In this document: piece after piece, positions 14,794 through 27,600 of the stretch
How positions within the stretch are numbered: position 1 is the stretch's first letter
Layout: each line of letters begins with the position of its first letter
Source: Pseudomonas schmalbachii
GTDB taxonomy: Bacteria > Pseudomonadota > Gammaproteobacteria > Pseudomonadales > Pseudomonadaceae
NCBI RefSeq assembly: GCF_017589465.1
Contig: NZ_JAELYA010000006.1
Location: forward strand, 62,001-126,000
Reading direction: 5' to 3'
Length of the DNA stretch: 64,000 nt
Translations under genes and position numbers: made by a program
Notes under the pieces: generated by a model
Databases searched by the model: none
What the model saw: only the letters and a program-made list of their open reading frames with translations
What the model was told of the DNA's origin: nothing

Positions 14794-16467
14794 ATGCAAA
14801 CCTGGCAGCAAATCTATACCCCGCTCGGCAGCCTCGGCCTGTCCGCGCTAGTCGCATTGATTCCAATCATCTTCTTCTTCCTCGCCCTCGCCGTATTCCG
14901 CATGAAGGGCCACGTCGCCGGCACCATCACCCTGGCGCTGTCGATCGCGGTCGCCATCTTCGCCTTCCAGATGCCTGCCGACATGGCCTTCGCCGCCGCC
15001 GGCTACGGCTTTGCCTACGGCCTGTGGCCGATCGCCTGGATCATCGTCGCCGCGGTATTCCTCTACAAACTCACGGTGAAGAGCGGCCAGTTCGAGGTCA
15101 TCCGCAGCTCGGTGCTGTCGATCACCGGTGACCAGCGCCTGCAGGTGCTGCTGATCGGCTTCTCCTTCGGCGCCTTCCTCGAAGGCGCGGCCGGCTTCGG
15201 CGCCCCGGTGGCGATCACTGCGGCCCTGCTGGTCGGCCTCGGATTCAACCCGCTGTACGCCGCCGGCCTGTGCCTGATCGCCAATACCGCGCCGGTAGCC
15301 TTCGGTGCGCTGGGTATCCCGATCATCGTCGCCGGCCAGGTCACCGGCATCGACGCCTTCAAGATCGGCGCCATGACCGGCCGCCAACTGCCATTCCTGT
15401 CGATCCTCGTACCGTTCTGGCTGGTGTTCATGATGGACGGCCTGAAGGGCGTGAAGGAAACCTGGCCGGCCGCGCTGGTGGCCGGCGGCAGCTTCGCCAT
15501 CACCCAGTACCTGACCTCCAACTTCATCGGCCCGGAACTGCCGGACATCACTTCCGCCCTGGTCAGCCTGGTATCCCTGACTCTCTTCCTCAAGGTCTGG
15601 CAACCGGCCAGCGAGCGCGAGGTGGTCGGCGTCTCCGGCGGCGCCGCGGTGCTTGGCGGCAACTCTCGCAGCAGCGAGCCTTCGCCCTACAGCTTCGGCG
15701 AGATCGTCAAGGCCTGGTCGCCGTTCCTGGTGCTCACCGTGATGGTCACCATCTGGACCCTGAAACCGTTCAAGGCGATGTTCCTCCCGGACGGCGCGCT
15801 GTACAGCCTGGTGTTCAACTTCGCCATCCCGCACCTTGACCAACTGGTGGTCAAAACCGCCCCCATCGTCGCCAACCCGACGGCGATCCCCGCGGTATTC
15901 AAGCTGGACCCGATTTCTGCCACCGGCACGGCGATCCTGCTGTCCGCGGTGATCTCGATGTTCATCCTCGGCATCCATGTGAAAACCGGTCTGACCACTT
16001 TCAAGGAAACCCTGGTCGAACTGAAATGGCCGATCCTGTCCATCGGCATGGTGCTGGCCTTCGCCTTCGTCACCAACTTCTCCGGCATGTCCACCACCCT
16101 GGCCCTGGTACTGGCCGGCACCGGCGCGGCGTTCCCGTTCTTCTCGCCGTTCCTCGGCTGGCTGGGCGTGTTCCTGACCGGCTCGGACACCTCGTCCAAC
16201 GCCCTGTTCGGCTCCCTGCAGTCGACCACCGCGCACCAGATCGGCGTCAACGACACCCTGCTGGTGGCTGCCAATACCAGCGGCGGCGTGACCGGCAAGA
16301 TGATCTCGCCGCAATCCATCGCCGTGGCCTGCGCCGCGACCGGCATGGTCGGCAGGGAATCCGACCTGTTCCGCTTCACCCTCAAGCACAGCCTGATGTT
16401 CGCCACCATGGTCGGCCTGATTACCCTGGCCCAGGCATACATCTTCACCGGCATGCTGGTTCACTGA
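14794..16467 (+). CDS. lldP: L-lactate permease
   Basis: LldP imports L-lactate (and usually D-lactate and glycolate) by proton symport across the inner membrane. The 557-residue protein has a dozen or more hydrophobic segments along its length and family motifs such as [27 protein letters not shown] and [23 protein letters not shown] precedes the ATG. It is the first gene of the lldP-lldD group and is divergent from lldR. The 152-bp gap to lldD holds a nested inverted repeat. Confidence 0.97.
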   Translation: MQTWQQIYTPLGSLGLSALVALIPIIFFFLALAVFRMKGHVAGTITLALSIAVAIFAFQMPADMAFAAAGYGFAYGLWPIAWIIVAAVFLYKLTVKSGQFEVIRSSVLSITGDQRLQVLLIGFSFGAFLEGAAGFGAPVAITAALLVGLGFNPLYAAGLCLIANTAPVAFGALGIPIIVAGQVTGIDAFKIGAMTGRQLPFLSILVPFWLVFMMDGLKGVKETWPAALVAGGSFAITQYLTSNFIGPELPDITSALVSLVSLTLFLKVWQPASEREVVGVSGGAAVLGGNSRSSEPSPYSFGEIVKAWSPFLVLTVMVTIWTLKPFKAMFLPDGALYSLVFNFAIPHLDQLVVKTAPIVANPTAIPAVFKLDPISATGTAILLSAVISMFILGIHVKTGLTTFKETLVELKWPILSIGMVLAFAFVTNFSGMSTTLALVLAGTGAAFPFFSPFLGWLGVFLTGSDTSSNALFGSLQSTTAHQIGVNDTLLVAANTSGGVTGKMISPQSIAVACAATGMVGRESDLFRFTLKHSLMFATMVGLITLAQAYIFTGMLVH

Positions 16468-16505
16468 CGGAGCCCTGATCGGCTGCGCGTCGGCGATACA
16501 GCGTT

Positions 16506-16563
16506 GGAAATGGCCTCGGCCTGCTCACCTACAGTCGTAGGCTCCGCACCCTCGGCCATTTCC
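16506..16563. repeat. nested inverted repeat between lldP and lldD
   Basis: The outer arms GGAAATGGCC (16506-16515) and GGCCATTTCC (16554-16563) pair perfectly. An inner CCTAC-AGTC-GTAGG hairpin (16528-16541) lies at the centre. The element could form a long two-part stem in the lldP-lldD transcript. Confidence 0.7.
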
Positions 16564-16619
16564 GTCTTGTCTCGCTCTAGCTCGCTCGATCCAATAGTTT
16601 TCATCAACGGAAGAGCCCA

Positions 16620-17765
16620 ATGATCATTTCTGCCTCTACCGACTACCGCGCCGCAGCCCAACGCAAGCTGCCGCCGTTCCTATTCCACTACATCGACGGC
16701 GGCGCCTACGCCGAATACACCATGCGTCGCAACGTGGAAGACCTGGCTGGCATCGCCCTGCGCCAGCGCGTGCTGAAGAACATGTCCGAACTGAGCCTGG
16801 AAACCCGGCTGTTCAACGAGACGCTGTCGATGCCGGTGGCGCTGGCCCCGGTCGGCCTGACCGGCATGTACGCACGCCGTGGCGAGGTGCAGGCAGCGCG
16901 GGCGGCGGCGGCGAAAGGCGTGCCGTTCACCCTCTCCACCGTTTCCGTCTGCCCGATCGAGGAAGTCGCACCGGCGATCAACCGGCCGATGTGGTTCCAG
17001 CTCTACGTGCTGAAGGATCGCGGCTTCATGCGCAACGCGCTGGAACGCGCCAAGGCGGCAGGCGTGACCACCCTGGTATTCACCGTCGACATGCCAGTAC
17101 CCGGCGCCCGCTACCGCGACGCCCACTCCGGCATGAGTGGCCCGAACGCCTCGGTACGGCGCATCCTGCAGGCCATGACCCATCCGGAATGGGCGTGGGA
17201 CGTCGGCCTGCTGGGCAAGCCCCACGACCTCGGCAACATCTCCACCTACCGCGGTCACCCGACCGGCCTGGAGGATTACATCGGCTGGCTGGGCGCCAAC
17301 TTCGATCCGTCGATCTCCTGGAAGGACCTGGAGTGGATTCGCGACTTCTGGGACGGCCCGATGGTGATCAAGGGCATCCTCGATCCGGAAGATGCGAAGG
17401 ACGCGGTGAAGTTCGGTGCCGACGGCATCGTCGTCTCCAACCACGGCGGCCGCCAGCTCGACGGCGTACTGTCGAGCGCCCGCGCGCTGCCGGCCATCGC
17501 CGACGCGGTGAAGGGCGAACTGGCGATCCTCGCCGACTCCGGCATCCGCACCGGCCTCGACGTGGTACGCATGATCGCCCTCGGCGCCGACTCCGTACTG
17601 CTCGGCCGCGCCTTCGTCTACGCACTGGCCGCCGCCGGCGAAGCGGGAGTTATGAACCTGCTGGAACTGATCGAGAAGGAAATGCGCGTCGCCATGGTCC
17701 TGACCGGCGCCAAGTCCATCAGCGAAATCAGCGCCGACTCGCTGGTACGCGAGTTGGGCAGGTAA
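16620..17765 (+). CDS. lldD: FMN-dependent L-lactate dehydrogenase
   Basis: LldD oxidises L-lactate to pyruvate at the inner membrane and passes electrons to quinones. The 381-residue alpha-hydroxyacid dehydrogenase starts [34 protein letters not shown]. The catalytic base motif [10 protein letters not shown] and the FMN phosphate-binding segment [30 protein letters not shown] are intact. The length equals the P. aeruginosa enzyme. It follows lldP and ends at a rho-independent terminator (17796-17817). Confidence 0.97.
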   Translation: MIISASTDYRAAAQRKLPPFLFHYIDGGAYAEYTMRRNVEDLAGIALRQRVLKNMSELSLETRLFNETLSMPVALAPVGLTGMYARRGEVQAARAAAAKGVPFTLSTVSVCPIEEVAPAINRPMWFQLYVLKDRGFMRNALERAKAAGVTTLVFTVDMPVPGARYRDAHSGMSGPNASVRRILQAMTHPEWAWDVGLLGKPHDLGNISTYRGHPTGLEDYIGWLGANFDPSISWKDLEWIRDFWDGPMVIKGILDPEDAKDAVKFGADGIVVSNHGGRQLDGVLSSARALPAIADAVKGELAILADSGIRTGLDVVRMIALGADSVLLGRAFVYALAAAGEAGVMNLLELIEKEMRVAMVLTGAKSISEISADSLVRELGR

Positions 17766-17795
17766 TCGCTCTCTGTAGGGACAACGGTCTTGCAG

Positions 17796-17817
17796 GCCGC
17801 TGTCGGAGCGGCTTTTT
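17796..17817 (+). terminator. terminator after lldD
   Basis: GCCGC and GCGGC form the core of a short stem, extendable by two weaker pairs, followed directly by TTTTT. Confidence 0.65.
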
Positions 17818-17907
17818 GTAGGAGCCAGCTTGCTGGCGATCATCCGAGCCAACTGGCAGCTTTGTGCTTGCCGATGATTCCGGGATCGCCAGCAAGCTGG
17901 CTCCTAC
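17818..17907. repeat. REP pair, GTAGGAGCCAGC family
   Basis: Inverted arms begin GTAGGAGCCAGCTTGCTGG and end CCAGCAAGCTGGCTCCTAC. Each arm contains its own AGCTTGCT hairpin. The pair lies between lldD and the D-lactate dehydrogenase gene. Confidence 0.88.
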
Positions 17908-17935
17908 AGGTGAATACCAATGCTTGTAGGAGCGG

Positions 17936-17975
17936 GCCATGCCCGCGAAAAATCGCACGCATGGCGCGCTCCTAC
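17936..17975. repeat. REP pair, GTAGGAGCGGGCC family
   Basis: The left arm reads GTAGGAGCGGGCCATGCCCG. The right arm is a variant ending GCGCTCCTAC. This is the common Pseudomonas GTAGGAGCGGGC-type REP. Confidence 0.85.
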
Positions 17976-18042
17976 AGGATCTGAACTCAAAAAACCGATG
18001 GGCTGCCTGACAGCCCACACACCGATGATGACTGGAGCCGCC

Positions 18043-20856
<2,814 letters not shown>

Positions 20857-21062
20857 ACGACCCCGCGCCACATCCCGCACCGGCCGCTCCGCTCCGGAGT
20901 GGCCGGCAGCGGCGATCGCTTCCCGCCCGGAAAATCACCGATCGGCAGCTACCGTCGGGAATTTTTTCTGAACCTGCCGGAAAACACTGGGGTCCACCCT
21001 TCAGGCACCGGTTTCCGGGCCTGTTCAAGTGCAACCACAGGCAATCCCGCCAGGAGAGCCCC

Positions 21063-21323
21063 ATGAAACGTACCGTCCTTGTCATTGCCATGGCCATGCT
21101 GGCCGGCCCCGTGTTCGCCGACGATCTCTGCAGCACCAACATCCAGAAGATCGACGACACCATGAAAACCAGCGCAACCACGAATCCCACTGTTGAGGAC
21201 CAGGTGATGCGGTTGCAGGAAAAGGCTTTGGAAAAACAAGCCGCCGGTGACACCAAAGGCTGCATCGCGGCCAGCAGCGAAGCGCTGAAACTGCTTGAAC
21301 GCCAGACTGGCGGCAAATCATGA
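21063..21323 (+). CDS. small exported protein of unknown function
   Basis: The 86-residue product has a clear signal peptide (MKRTVLVIAMAMLAGPVFAD, cleavage likely after VFA). The mature protein is about 66 residues with two cysteines, one near the N-terminus (DLCSTN) and one at KGCIAASS, which could form a disulfide. The rest is helical and charged. CAGGAGAG precedes the ATG. I do not recognise the family. It stands alone between the D-lactate dehydrogenase gene and a DJ-1/PfpI gene, and a hairpin follows its stop. Confidence 0.8.
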   Translation: MKRTVLVIAMAMLAGPVFADDLCSTNIQKIDDTMKTSATTNPTVEDQVMRLQEKALEKQAAGDTKGCIAASSEALKLLERQTGGKS

Positions 21324-21333
21324 CCGCAATCGG

Positions 21334-21361
21334 GGGCCGTCGCGCCGAGGCTCGACGGCCC
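21334..21361 (+). terminator. hairpin after the small exported protein
   Basis: GGGCCGTCG and CGACGGCCC form a 9-bp stem with a 10-base loop. There is no real T-run, so termination is plausible but not certain. Confidence 0.45.
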
Positions 21362-21583
21362 TCTACCTGAACCGCCCCTCGCCGCCCCAACACCCCGCGG
21401 ATGCAATGGTCCGCCAAGCCGCTGGCCACTCCCCTCGAACCACCACTGAAAAACGCCGTTTCCTTGTGCGTCCCGCCCGGCGACAACGCTCTCGCGACGA
21501 GCGCCTAAACTGACGATTCCGTGCAGCCGTTTTTCGGCCGGCACGGCGCAGCTACCGTCATCGTTCTACGCGAAGGAAAGGCC

Positions 21584-22261
21584 ATGAATATTCTCGTAGT
21601 CCTCACCTCCCACGACCGCCTCGGCGATACCGGGGAGAAAACCGGCTTCTGGCTCGAAGAATTTGCCGCGCCCTATTACGTCTTCAAGGATGCCGGCGCG
21701 CAAATGACGCTCGCCTCACCCAAGGGCGGACAGCCTCCGCTCGATCCGAAGAGCGACGCGGCCGATGCACAGACGCCGGCGACCGAGCGCTTCCGCAATG
21801 ACCCCGGCGCCCAGGCTGCGCTGGCGAATACCCGGAAATTGTCCGAAGTGACTGCGAACGACTACGACGCGATCTTCTACCCCGGCGGCCATGGCCCGCT
21901 CTGGGATCTCGCCGAAGACAGCCACTCGATCGCCCTGATCGAATCCTTCCACGCCGACGGCAAGCCGGTCGCCGCGGTCTGCCACGCCCCCTGCGTGTTC
22001 CGTCACACCCGGGCGGAAAACGGCGAACCGCTGGTCAGGGGCCGGCATGTCACCGGCTTCACCAACAGCGAGGAAGAGGCCGTCGGCCTGACCAAGGTCG
22101 TACCGTTCCTCGTCCAGGACATGCTCAAGGCCCACGGCGCACGCTTCAGCAAGGCCGACAACTGGCAGAGCCACGTGGAAGTGGATCGCCTGCTGATCAC
22201 CGGCCAGAACCCCGCCTCCTCCGAAGCGGTGGCCGAAGCGGTGCTGAAACTCCTGAGCTGA
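21584..22261 (+). CDS. DJ-1/PfpI-family type 1 glutamine amidotransferase-like protein
   Basis: This 225-residue protein belongs to the DJ-1/PfpI superfamily, close to the Hsp31-like branch. The nucleophile elbow AVCHAPC places the reactive cysteine at residue 133 with His134 beside it. Glu25/26 in FWLEEFAAPYYVF is in the position of the conserved acidic partner, and YPGGHGPLWDL forms the oxyanion region. Family members act as glyoxalase III-type or protein/nucleotide repair enzymes, or as chaperones. Which applies here cannot be read from sequence. The ATG at 21584 follows GAAGGAAAGG. It is the last gene before ssrA. Confidence 0.9.
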   Translation: MNILVVLTSHDRLGDTGEKTGFWLEEFAAPYYVFKDAGAQMTLASPKGGQPPLDPKSDAADAQTPATERFRNDPGAQAALANTRKLSEVTANDYDAIFYPGGHGPLWDLAEDSHSIALIESFHADGKPVAAVCHAPCVFRHTRAENGEPLVRGRHVTGFTNSEEEAVGLTKVVPFLVQDMLKAHGARFSKADNWQSHVEVDRLLITGQNPASSEAVAEAVLKLLS

Positions 22262-22334
22262 CAAGACCTTGCCGTCACCCGGATGGACCGCGTGACGGCT
22301 TTCCCGTACACTAGCCCCGACCTTCATAGGTTTT

Positions 22335-22691
22335 GGGGCCGATTAGGATTCGACGCCGGTGACAAAACTTGAGGGGCATGCCGAGTAGGTGACAGTTCTC
22401 GTAAATCCGCTGCCACACTTTCATAGTTGCCAACGACGACAACTACGCTCTGGCCGCCTAAGGGCGCCAGCTGACCCTAGGGGATGCCTGTAAACCCGAA
22501 GATTTGGTCAGTCATATAGAACAGGATCGCCGCCAAGTTCGCTGTAGACGTAACGGCTAAAACTCATACAGCTCGCTCCAAGCGCCCTGCCACTCGGGCC
22601 GCGAGGAGTTAACCTAATAGAGATGGCTAAGCATGTAGAACCGATAGCAGCGTGCTGGCGGACGGGGGTTCAAATCCCCCCGGCTCCACCA
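22335..22691 (+). ncRNA. ssrA: tmRNA
   Basis: The 357-nt RNA begins GGGGCCG and ends CGGCTCCACCA, which pair as the tRNA-like acceptor stem (one G-U). The T-loop GGTTCAAATCC lies near the 3' end. The tag frame at 22429-22461 reads ANDDNYALAA followed by TAA, the P. aeruginosa-type tag. The encoded CCA end and T-arm form the integration target of the element that follows. The protein partner gene smpB is at 13221-13700. Confidence 0.97.
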
Positions 22692-22735
22692 AATGCAAGT
22701 TTCCACATGTTCCCACATGATCGGAAACGCCCTGA

Positions 22736-22760
22736 AAAGCCCGCCTCGTGCGGGCTTTCT
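22736..22760 (+). terminator. terminator after ssrA (element side)
   Basis: AAAGCCCGC and GCGGGCTTT form a 9-bp stem around CTCGT, followed by a T-rich stretch. It lies 45 bp after the tmRNA and before int. Confidence 0.8.
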
Positions 22761-22784
22761 TGTTTCCGCACGTCCCCCAATATG

Positions 22785-22825
22785 GATACACAGCACAGCC
22801 CGCCGTGTATCCTCCCCTGTACCCG
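22785..22825. promoter_or_regulatory. TGTATCC-type motifs upstream of int
   Basis: An inverted GGATACA is followed by TGTATCCTCCCCTGTACCCG (22806-22825), which contains two direct TGTA(T)CC units. A near-identical motif recurs at 28905-28925 near the inferred right end. The pattern suits arm-type integrase binding sites or an autoregulatory operator. Confidence 0.45.
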
Positions 22826-22855
22826 ACTCAAAAATTGAAACTAAGGGGTACAAGG

Positions 22856-24082
22856 ATGAAGCGCAGCGAAATCAAGCGCCGCCCACTGGCTGACACAGTG
22901 CTTGCCACTCTGGAGCCAGAAGACAAGGAATACCGGGAGCATGACGGCAGCAGCCTGTATCTGCGCGTCAAACCGGACGGTCGAAAATCCTGGCAGCTTC
23001 GCTACAAGAAGCCCGACGGCAAATGGTCATGGATAGGCCTTGGCAGTTATCCCGAGGTCGGCGGCTCTCTCGCCCGTCAAAAGGCGGCCGAACTAAGAGG
23101 CGATGTATCCCAGGGTCGTAACCCTCTTGCGATGAAACACGTTCGAAAAGCGGCCGAAGCCGAAGCAGCTGCCAATACTTTCGAGAAGCTGGCCCGCGAG
23201 TGGTATGCCAATAAGCGCAAGACGTGGACCGAGGGCACGGCGGTACGGACCATAGGCGCTCTGGAATTGCATGTCTTCCCAGTATTCGGGAAACGTCCCT
23301 TTGCCGAGATTCTGCCCATCGAGTGGATGGAGTTCCTGCGCAGCATGGAGCAAAAGGGCATCGTCGAGCAGACCAGCCGCGTACGTGGCATGTGCCGGGA
23401 AATCTATGACCTGGCCCGTGTGACTGGTCGGGCAACCCATAACCCGCTGGAGGGGCTGCACAAGTTCCTGCAGACCCGGCCGGTGGAAAACTTCGCCCAT
23501 GTATCCCAGGCCGAATTGCCGGCGCTGCTACGCGCCATTCGGTCATACCCCAGTGCAACTGACATTCGGATCGGCCTGCAACTGCTGTCACTGCTGGCAT
23601 GCCGCCCTTCGGAGCTACGGGAAGCCAGTTGGTCGGAGTTCGATCTTGACGGGGCCTTATGGGCGATTCCGGCCGAGCGCATGAAACGCCGCCGTGAGCA
23701 TCTGGTGCCGCTGCCTCAACAGGCCGTTGAGCTGCTGCGCGACCTGCACATACTGACTGGTACCTATCCCCTGCTCTTCCCCGGCCGCAGCGACACGACT
23801 AAGCCCCGAAGCAATACCGTTTTCCTGATGGCCCTGCGCCGTCTCGGCTATGAAGGCCGGCAAACCGGCCACGGCTTCCGGCACATCGCCTCCACGACTC
23901 TCAATGAACACGGCTTCGACGAAAACCACATCGAGGCCCAGCTATCTCACGTCAAGGAAGGGGTAGCGGGTGTGTACAACAAGGCAGTGTATCTGCCCCA
24001 GCGTCGGGAAATGATGCAATGGTATGCAGACCACCTAGACAAACTAGCAACAGGAAATGTTGTGGGATTTAAGCGCGCGTGA
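22856..24082 (+). CDS. P4-type tyrosine integrase
   Basis: This 408-residue recombinase integrates the element into ssrA. It has the N-terminal DUF4102-type arm-binding domain (DGSSLYLRVKPDGRKSWQLRYKKPDGKWSWIGLGSYPEV), a core-binding domain (TFEKLAREWYANKRKTW) and the catalytic domain. The expected residues are present: Arg250 (ACRPSELR), His339 and Arg342 (HGFRHIAS), His365 (QLSHV) and nucleophile Tyr374 (GVYNKAVY). I chose the ATG at 22856 because AAGGGG lies seven bases upstream and the start MKRSEIKRRPL is typical. The frame is intact, so the enzyme is probably functional. Confidence 0.95.
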   Translation: MKRSEIKRRPLADTVLATLEPEDKEYREHDGSSLYLRVKPDGRKSWQLRYKKPDGKWSWIGLGSYPEVGGSLARQKAAELRGDVSQGRNPLAMKHVRKAAEAEAAANTFEKLAREWYANKRKTWTEGTAVRTIGALELHVFPVFGKRPFAEILPIEWMEFLRSMEQKGIVEQTSRVRGMCREIYDLARVTGRATHNPLEGLHKFLQTRPVENFAHVSQAELPALLRAIRSYPSATDIRIGLQLLSLLACRPSELREASWSEFDLDGALWAIPAERMKRRREHLVPLPQQAVELLRDLHILTGTYPLLFPGRSDTTKPRSNTVFLMALRRLGYEGRQTGHGFRHIASTTLNEHGFDENHIEAQLSHVKEGVAGVYNKAVYLPQRREMMQWYADHLDKLATGNVVGFKRA

Positions 24083-24145
24083 CACCTCTCATGGGCCGCC
24101 CTTTTTTTGAACAGCCCCCACTCCACAAGCTTAAAACCCAGGCAC

Positions 24146-24343
24146 ATGCAGAAGGACCACGCAATTGGGTACCTGATTGGGGAACTGTTGCTGAATCACG
24201 CGCTGAATGCGCTTAACACCACGTACATCCACACCACCGCCGAAACTCTGAAGCGCAACGCCTTGGAACGATGGCATGCCTGGCTCGATGAGCGTGGGTT
24301 TAGCGCCCTTCATAGCCCTACACGATCGACAGGGAAGATATAA
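24146..24343 (+). CDS. possible small helical protein between int and dsr1
   Basis: A 65-codon frame starts MQKDHAIGYLIGELLLNHAL and reads as amphipathic helix for most of its length (LKRNALERWHAWLDERGFSAL). It is unlike the usual GC-driven shadow frames, but the ribosome-binding site is weak (AGG close to the ATG) and I recognise no family. A longer version could start at 24107. It may be a small accessory protein of the element or noise. Confidence 0.35.
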   Translation: MQKDHAIGYLIGELLLNHALNALNTTYIHTTAETLKRNALERWHAWLDERGFSALHSPTRSTGKI

Positions 24344-24654
24344 CCGAGACAAAGCCAGCCCGGCAGAACGACCAATCTCAGGTCCCTGCTGGGCCGGCCC
24401 TGTAACGCAGCAATGATTGCAGGGGAGTCCGCTGATGCAGATGTTTTGCGCGTCGCAGCTTGGTTCTCGACCAGCAAGCCGCATCTTCCATTTCCAGGCT
24501 GACCCTTAGCAGATAACGCGCTATTTTTCGTGCAGGTAGATAGCGAGCCCTGGTCGCTAGGCTCACGACCACCGCACTTGATGCAAGCCTTAGAAGGGTG
24601 GCCTCTACTGGGCTTTACCCCGCGTCAGCACGTTTTGGATAGGAAGCATACGGA
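24344..24654. other. intergenic region upstream of dsr1
   Basis: No convincing gene was found in these 311 bp. An antisense frame at 24378-24572 (64 aa) matches nothing I recognise. The dsr1 ribosome-binding site AGGAAG lies just before its ATG. I saw no clear -35/-10 pair. Confidence 0.5.
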
Positions 24655-27600
24655 ATGCAATTCATAACCCATGGACCCGATATTCCAGATGCCCTATTGC
24701 AGGCACACGAAGAAGGTCGCGTAGTGTTCTTCTGCGGCGCAGGGATTTCCTATCCCGCCGGCCTGCCTGGCTTTAAAGGACTTGTGGAAGAAATCTACCG
24801 ACTGAACGGGACGACGCTCAATGATATTGAGCGCGAGGCTTTCGACCGTGGGCAGTTTGACGCCACGCTCGATCTGCTGGAGCGACGTCTGCCCGAACAG
24901 CGCATGGCTGTTCGTCGTGCAATGGCTCAGGCGCTGAAGCCGAAACTGCGTCGAAAGGGAGCCACTAATACTCAGGCTGCGCTGTTAAGACTAGCGCGCA
25001 ACCGAATGGGCGCACTACGACTGGTAACCACCAACTTTGATCGCGTGTTTCACACAGCGGCCAAACGCACTGGACAGCCATTCCAGCCTTATGCCGCGCC
25101 GATGTTGCCGATCCCGAAGAACAGCCGCTGGGATGGACTGGTCTACCTGCACGGTCTACTGCACGAGAATGCAGACGATACGACCCTGAACCGTCTGGTG
25201 GTAACCAGCGGCGATTTTGGTCTGGCTTACCTGACCGAGCGCTGGGCCGCTCGTTTCGTAAGCGAGCTGTTCCGCAACTATGTAGTCTGCTTCGTCGGTT
25301 ACAGCATCAACGACCCAGTTATGCGCTACATGATGGATGCGCTGGCCGCTGACCGAATGCTGGGTGAGGTCACACCACAGGCCTGGGCACTGGGCGATTG
25401 CGTGCCTGGGCAGGAGCAGCGTAAGACCATCGAATGGGAAGCCAAAGGCGTCACTCCCATCCTCTATAAGGTGGCTGTCGGCAGCCATGACCATTCTGCG
25501 CTGCATGAGACCCTGAGCGCTTGGGCAGATACCTATCGTGACGGAGCAGAAGGCAAGGCAGCTATCGTCGTCAAACATGCTCTAGCCCGTCCACAGGACA
25601 GCACGCAACAAGATGACTTCGTCGGTCGGATGCTCTGGGCTTTATCGGATAAGTCAGGGATCCCCGCCAAAACATTTGCTGACTTCAACCCTGCCCCATC
25701 TCTGGATTGGTTGTTAGAAGCCTTCGCAATCAATCGTTGGGGACACGAAGATCTGCCCCGATTCGGTGTCCCCCCCCACGACGATACAGACGCCAAACTG
25801 AGCTTCTGCCTGGTCCGCCGGCCTGCACCCTATGATCTGGCACCGCCGATGCTGCTGGCATCTGGAGGCGACGCCGGCAGCCAGTGGGATAAGGTGATGT
25901 TTCATCTGGCCCGCTGGCTAGTGCGACACTTAGACGACCCTAAACTGGTTATCTGGATCGCACAGAGTGGTGGCCAGTTACATGATCGCTGGAGGTGGTT
26001 GATTGAGCACCAACTGGATCGAATTACCTCACTTGAGCACGAAGGCAAAACCGCCGAGCTGGATGATATTCGTTCTCAGGCGCCCAAATCCCTACCCGGC
26101 CCCTTAATGCGCACTTTGTGGCGCTTGTTGTTGAGCGGACGAGTTAAATCTACACAGCGCGACCCAGACCTTTACCGTTGGCATGAGCGACTGAAACGAG
26201 AGCAGTTGAGTACAACTCTGCGTTTGGAGTTACGAGAGCTGCTCGCCCCCAAAGTAGCCTTGAAGAAGCCGTTTCTCTGGGGAGACGAAGAGGAAACCCC
26301 CGACGAGCCTACGCGCTTAGGCCAATTAGTGGACGCGGAGCTGCAGCTGACGGCCGATCATGTGCATTCAACCCTACTTGATCTTGGCGGCGAGTACTGG
26401 GCTAGCGCCTTGCCGCACCTTCTGGAAGATTTCCAGCATCTGTTGCGCGATGCCTTGGACCTGCTGAAGGAGTTAGGCGAGGCCGACGAGCGTAATGATC
26501 GGTCGCACTGGGATTTACCATCCATTTCACCGCACTGGCAGAACCGGGGCTTCAACGACTGGGTGAGCTTGATCGAATTGCTGCGCGATGCTTGGCTGGC
26601 CGTACGCTCCGGCGACGCATTACGGGCAATGCGAACCGCACAGACCTGGTTCGAGTTGCCATACCCCACCTTCAAACGATTGGCCTTGTTTGCCGCCAGT
26701 CAAGACGACTGCATCTTGCCCGAGCAGTGGGTGGAATGGCTTCTAGCCGATGGAGCGTGGTGGCTGTGGTCCACAAATACTGGGCGGGAGGTGTACCGAT
26801 TGCTCGTTCTACAGGGACGCCAGCTAACGGGGGCAACTCAAGTGCGACTGGAAACGGCCATCTTGGCAGGACCACCGCGCGAGATGTACCGAGATGATCT
26901 GGAAGAAGATCGGTGGCAATTCATAGTGGCGCAGTCAGTTTGGCTACATCTGGCAAAACTGAGCGCATCGGGCCTCACTTTGGGCACCGACGCCGCAGCC
27001 CGTTTAACAGAGCTGGCAGCTGCCCACCCGGAGTGGGAACTGGAAGACAACGAGCGCGACGAATTTTCCCACTGGATGAGCGGCACAGGCGATCCAGACT
27101 ACGAGGAAAACCGAGAGGTAGACATTGCTCCCCGCAAGCGACAAGAGCTGGTGCAGTGGCTCAAAAAACCGCCCCCCGAGCAGCAGGCTTACTACGAAGA
27201 TACGTGGCGCGACGTGTGCCGTACCCGCTTCTTTCACAGCCTATGTGCGCTAAACGACCTAGCGCGGGATGATGTATGGCCTGCCGGCCGATGGCGCGCA
27301 GCATTGCAGGTCTGGTCCGAAGAAAGCATGGTGCTGCGCTCCTGGCAATACGCTGCACCTCTGGTGCAGACGATGCCAGATGCCGTACTTCAAGAGATTG
27401 ACCATGCTGTCACTTGGTGGATAGAAGCCGCATCCAAGTCGATAAAACGCCATGAGGTCATTCTTCAGGATCTGTGTCGCCGCGTGCTGGCCCTGCCGTT
27501 GGAGGCAGGACCGGGTTCGCGCATGATCCGCGATGGCGTCGAAGTCGTTGATCCTGTTGGCTCGGCAATTAACCACCCGGTAGGGCATATCACGCAGGCT

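Noticed and set aside
22748-22855. longer N-terminus for the integrase
   Set aside because: The extra residues run through the terminator and TGTATCC motifs; the ATG at 22856 has a proper ribosome-binding site and the family's N-terminus.
24378-24572. 64-aa minus-strand frame upstream of dsr1
   Set aside because: It has no clear ribosome-binding site and no recognisable family, and its composition is like a chance frame.
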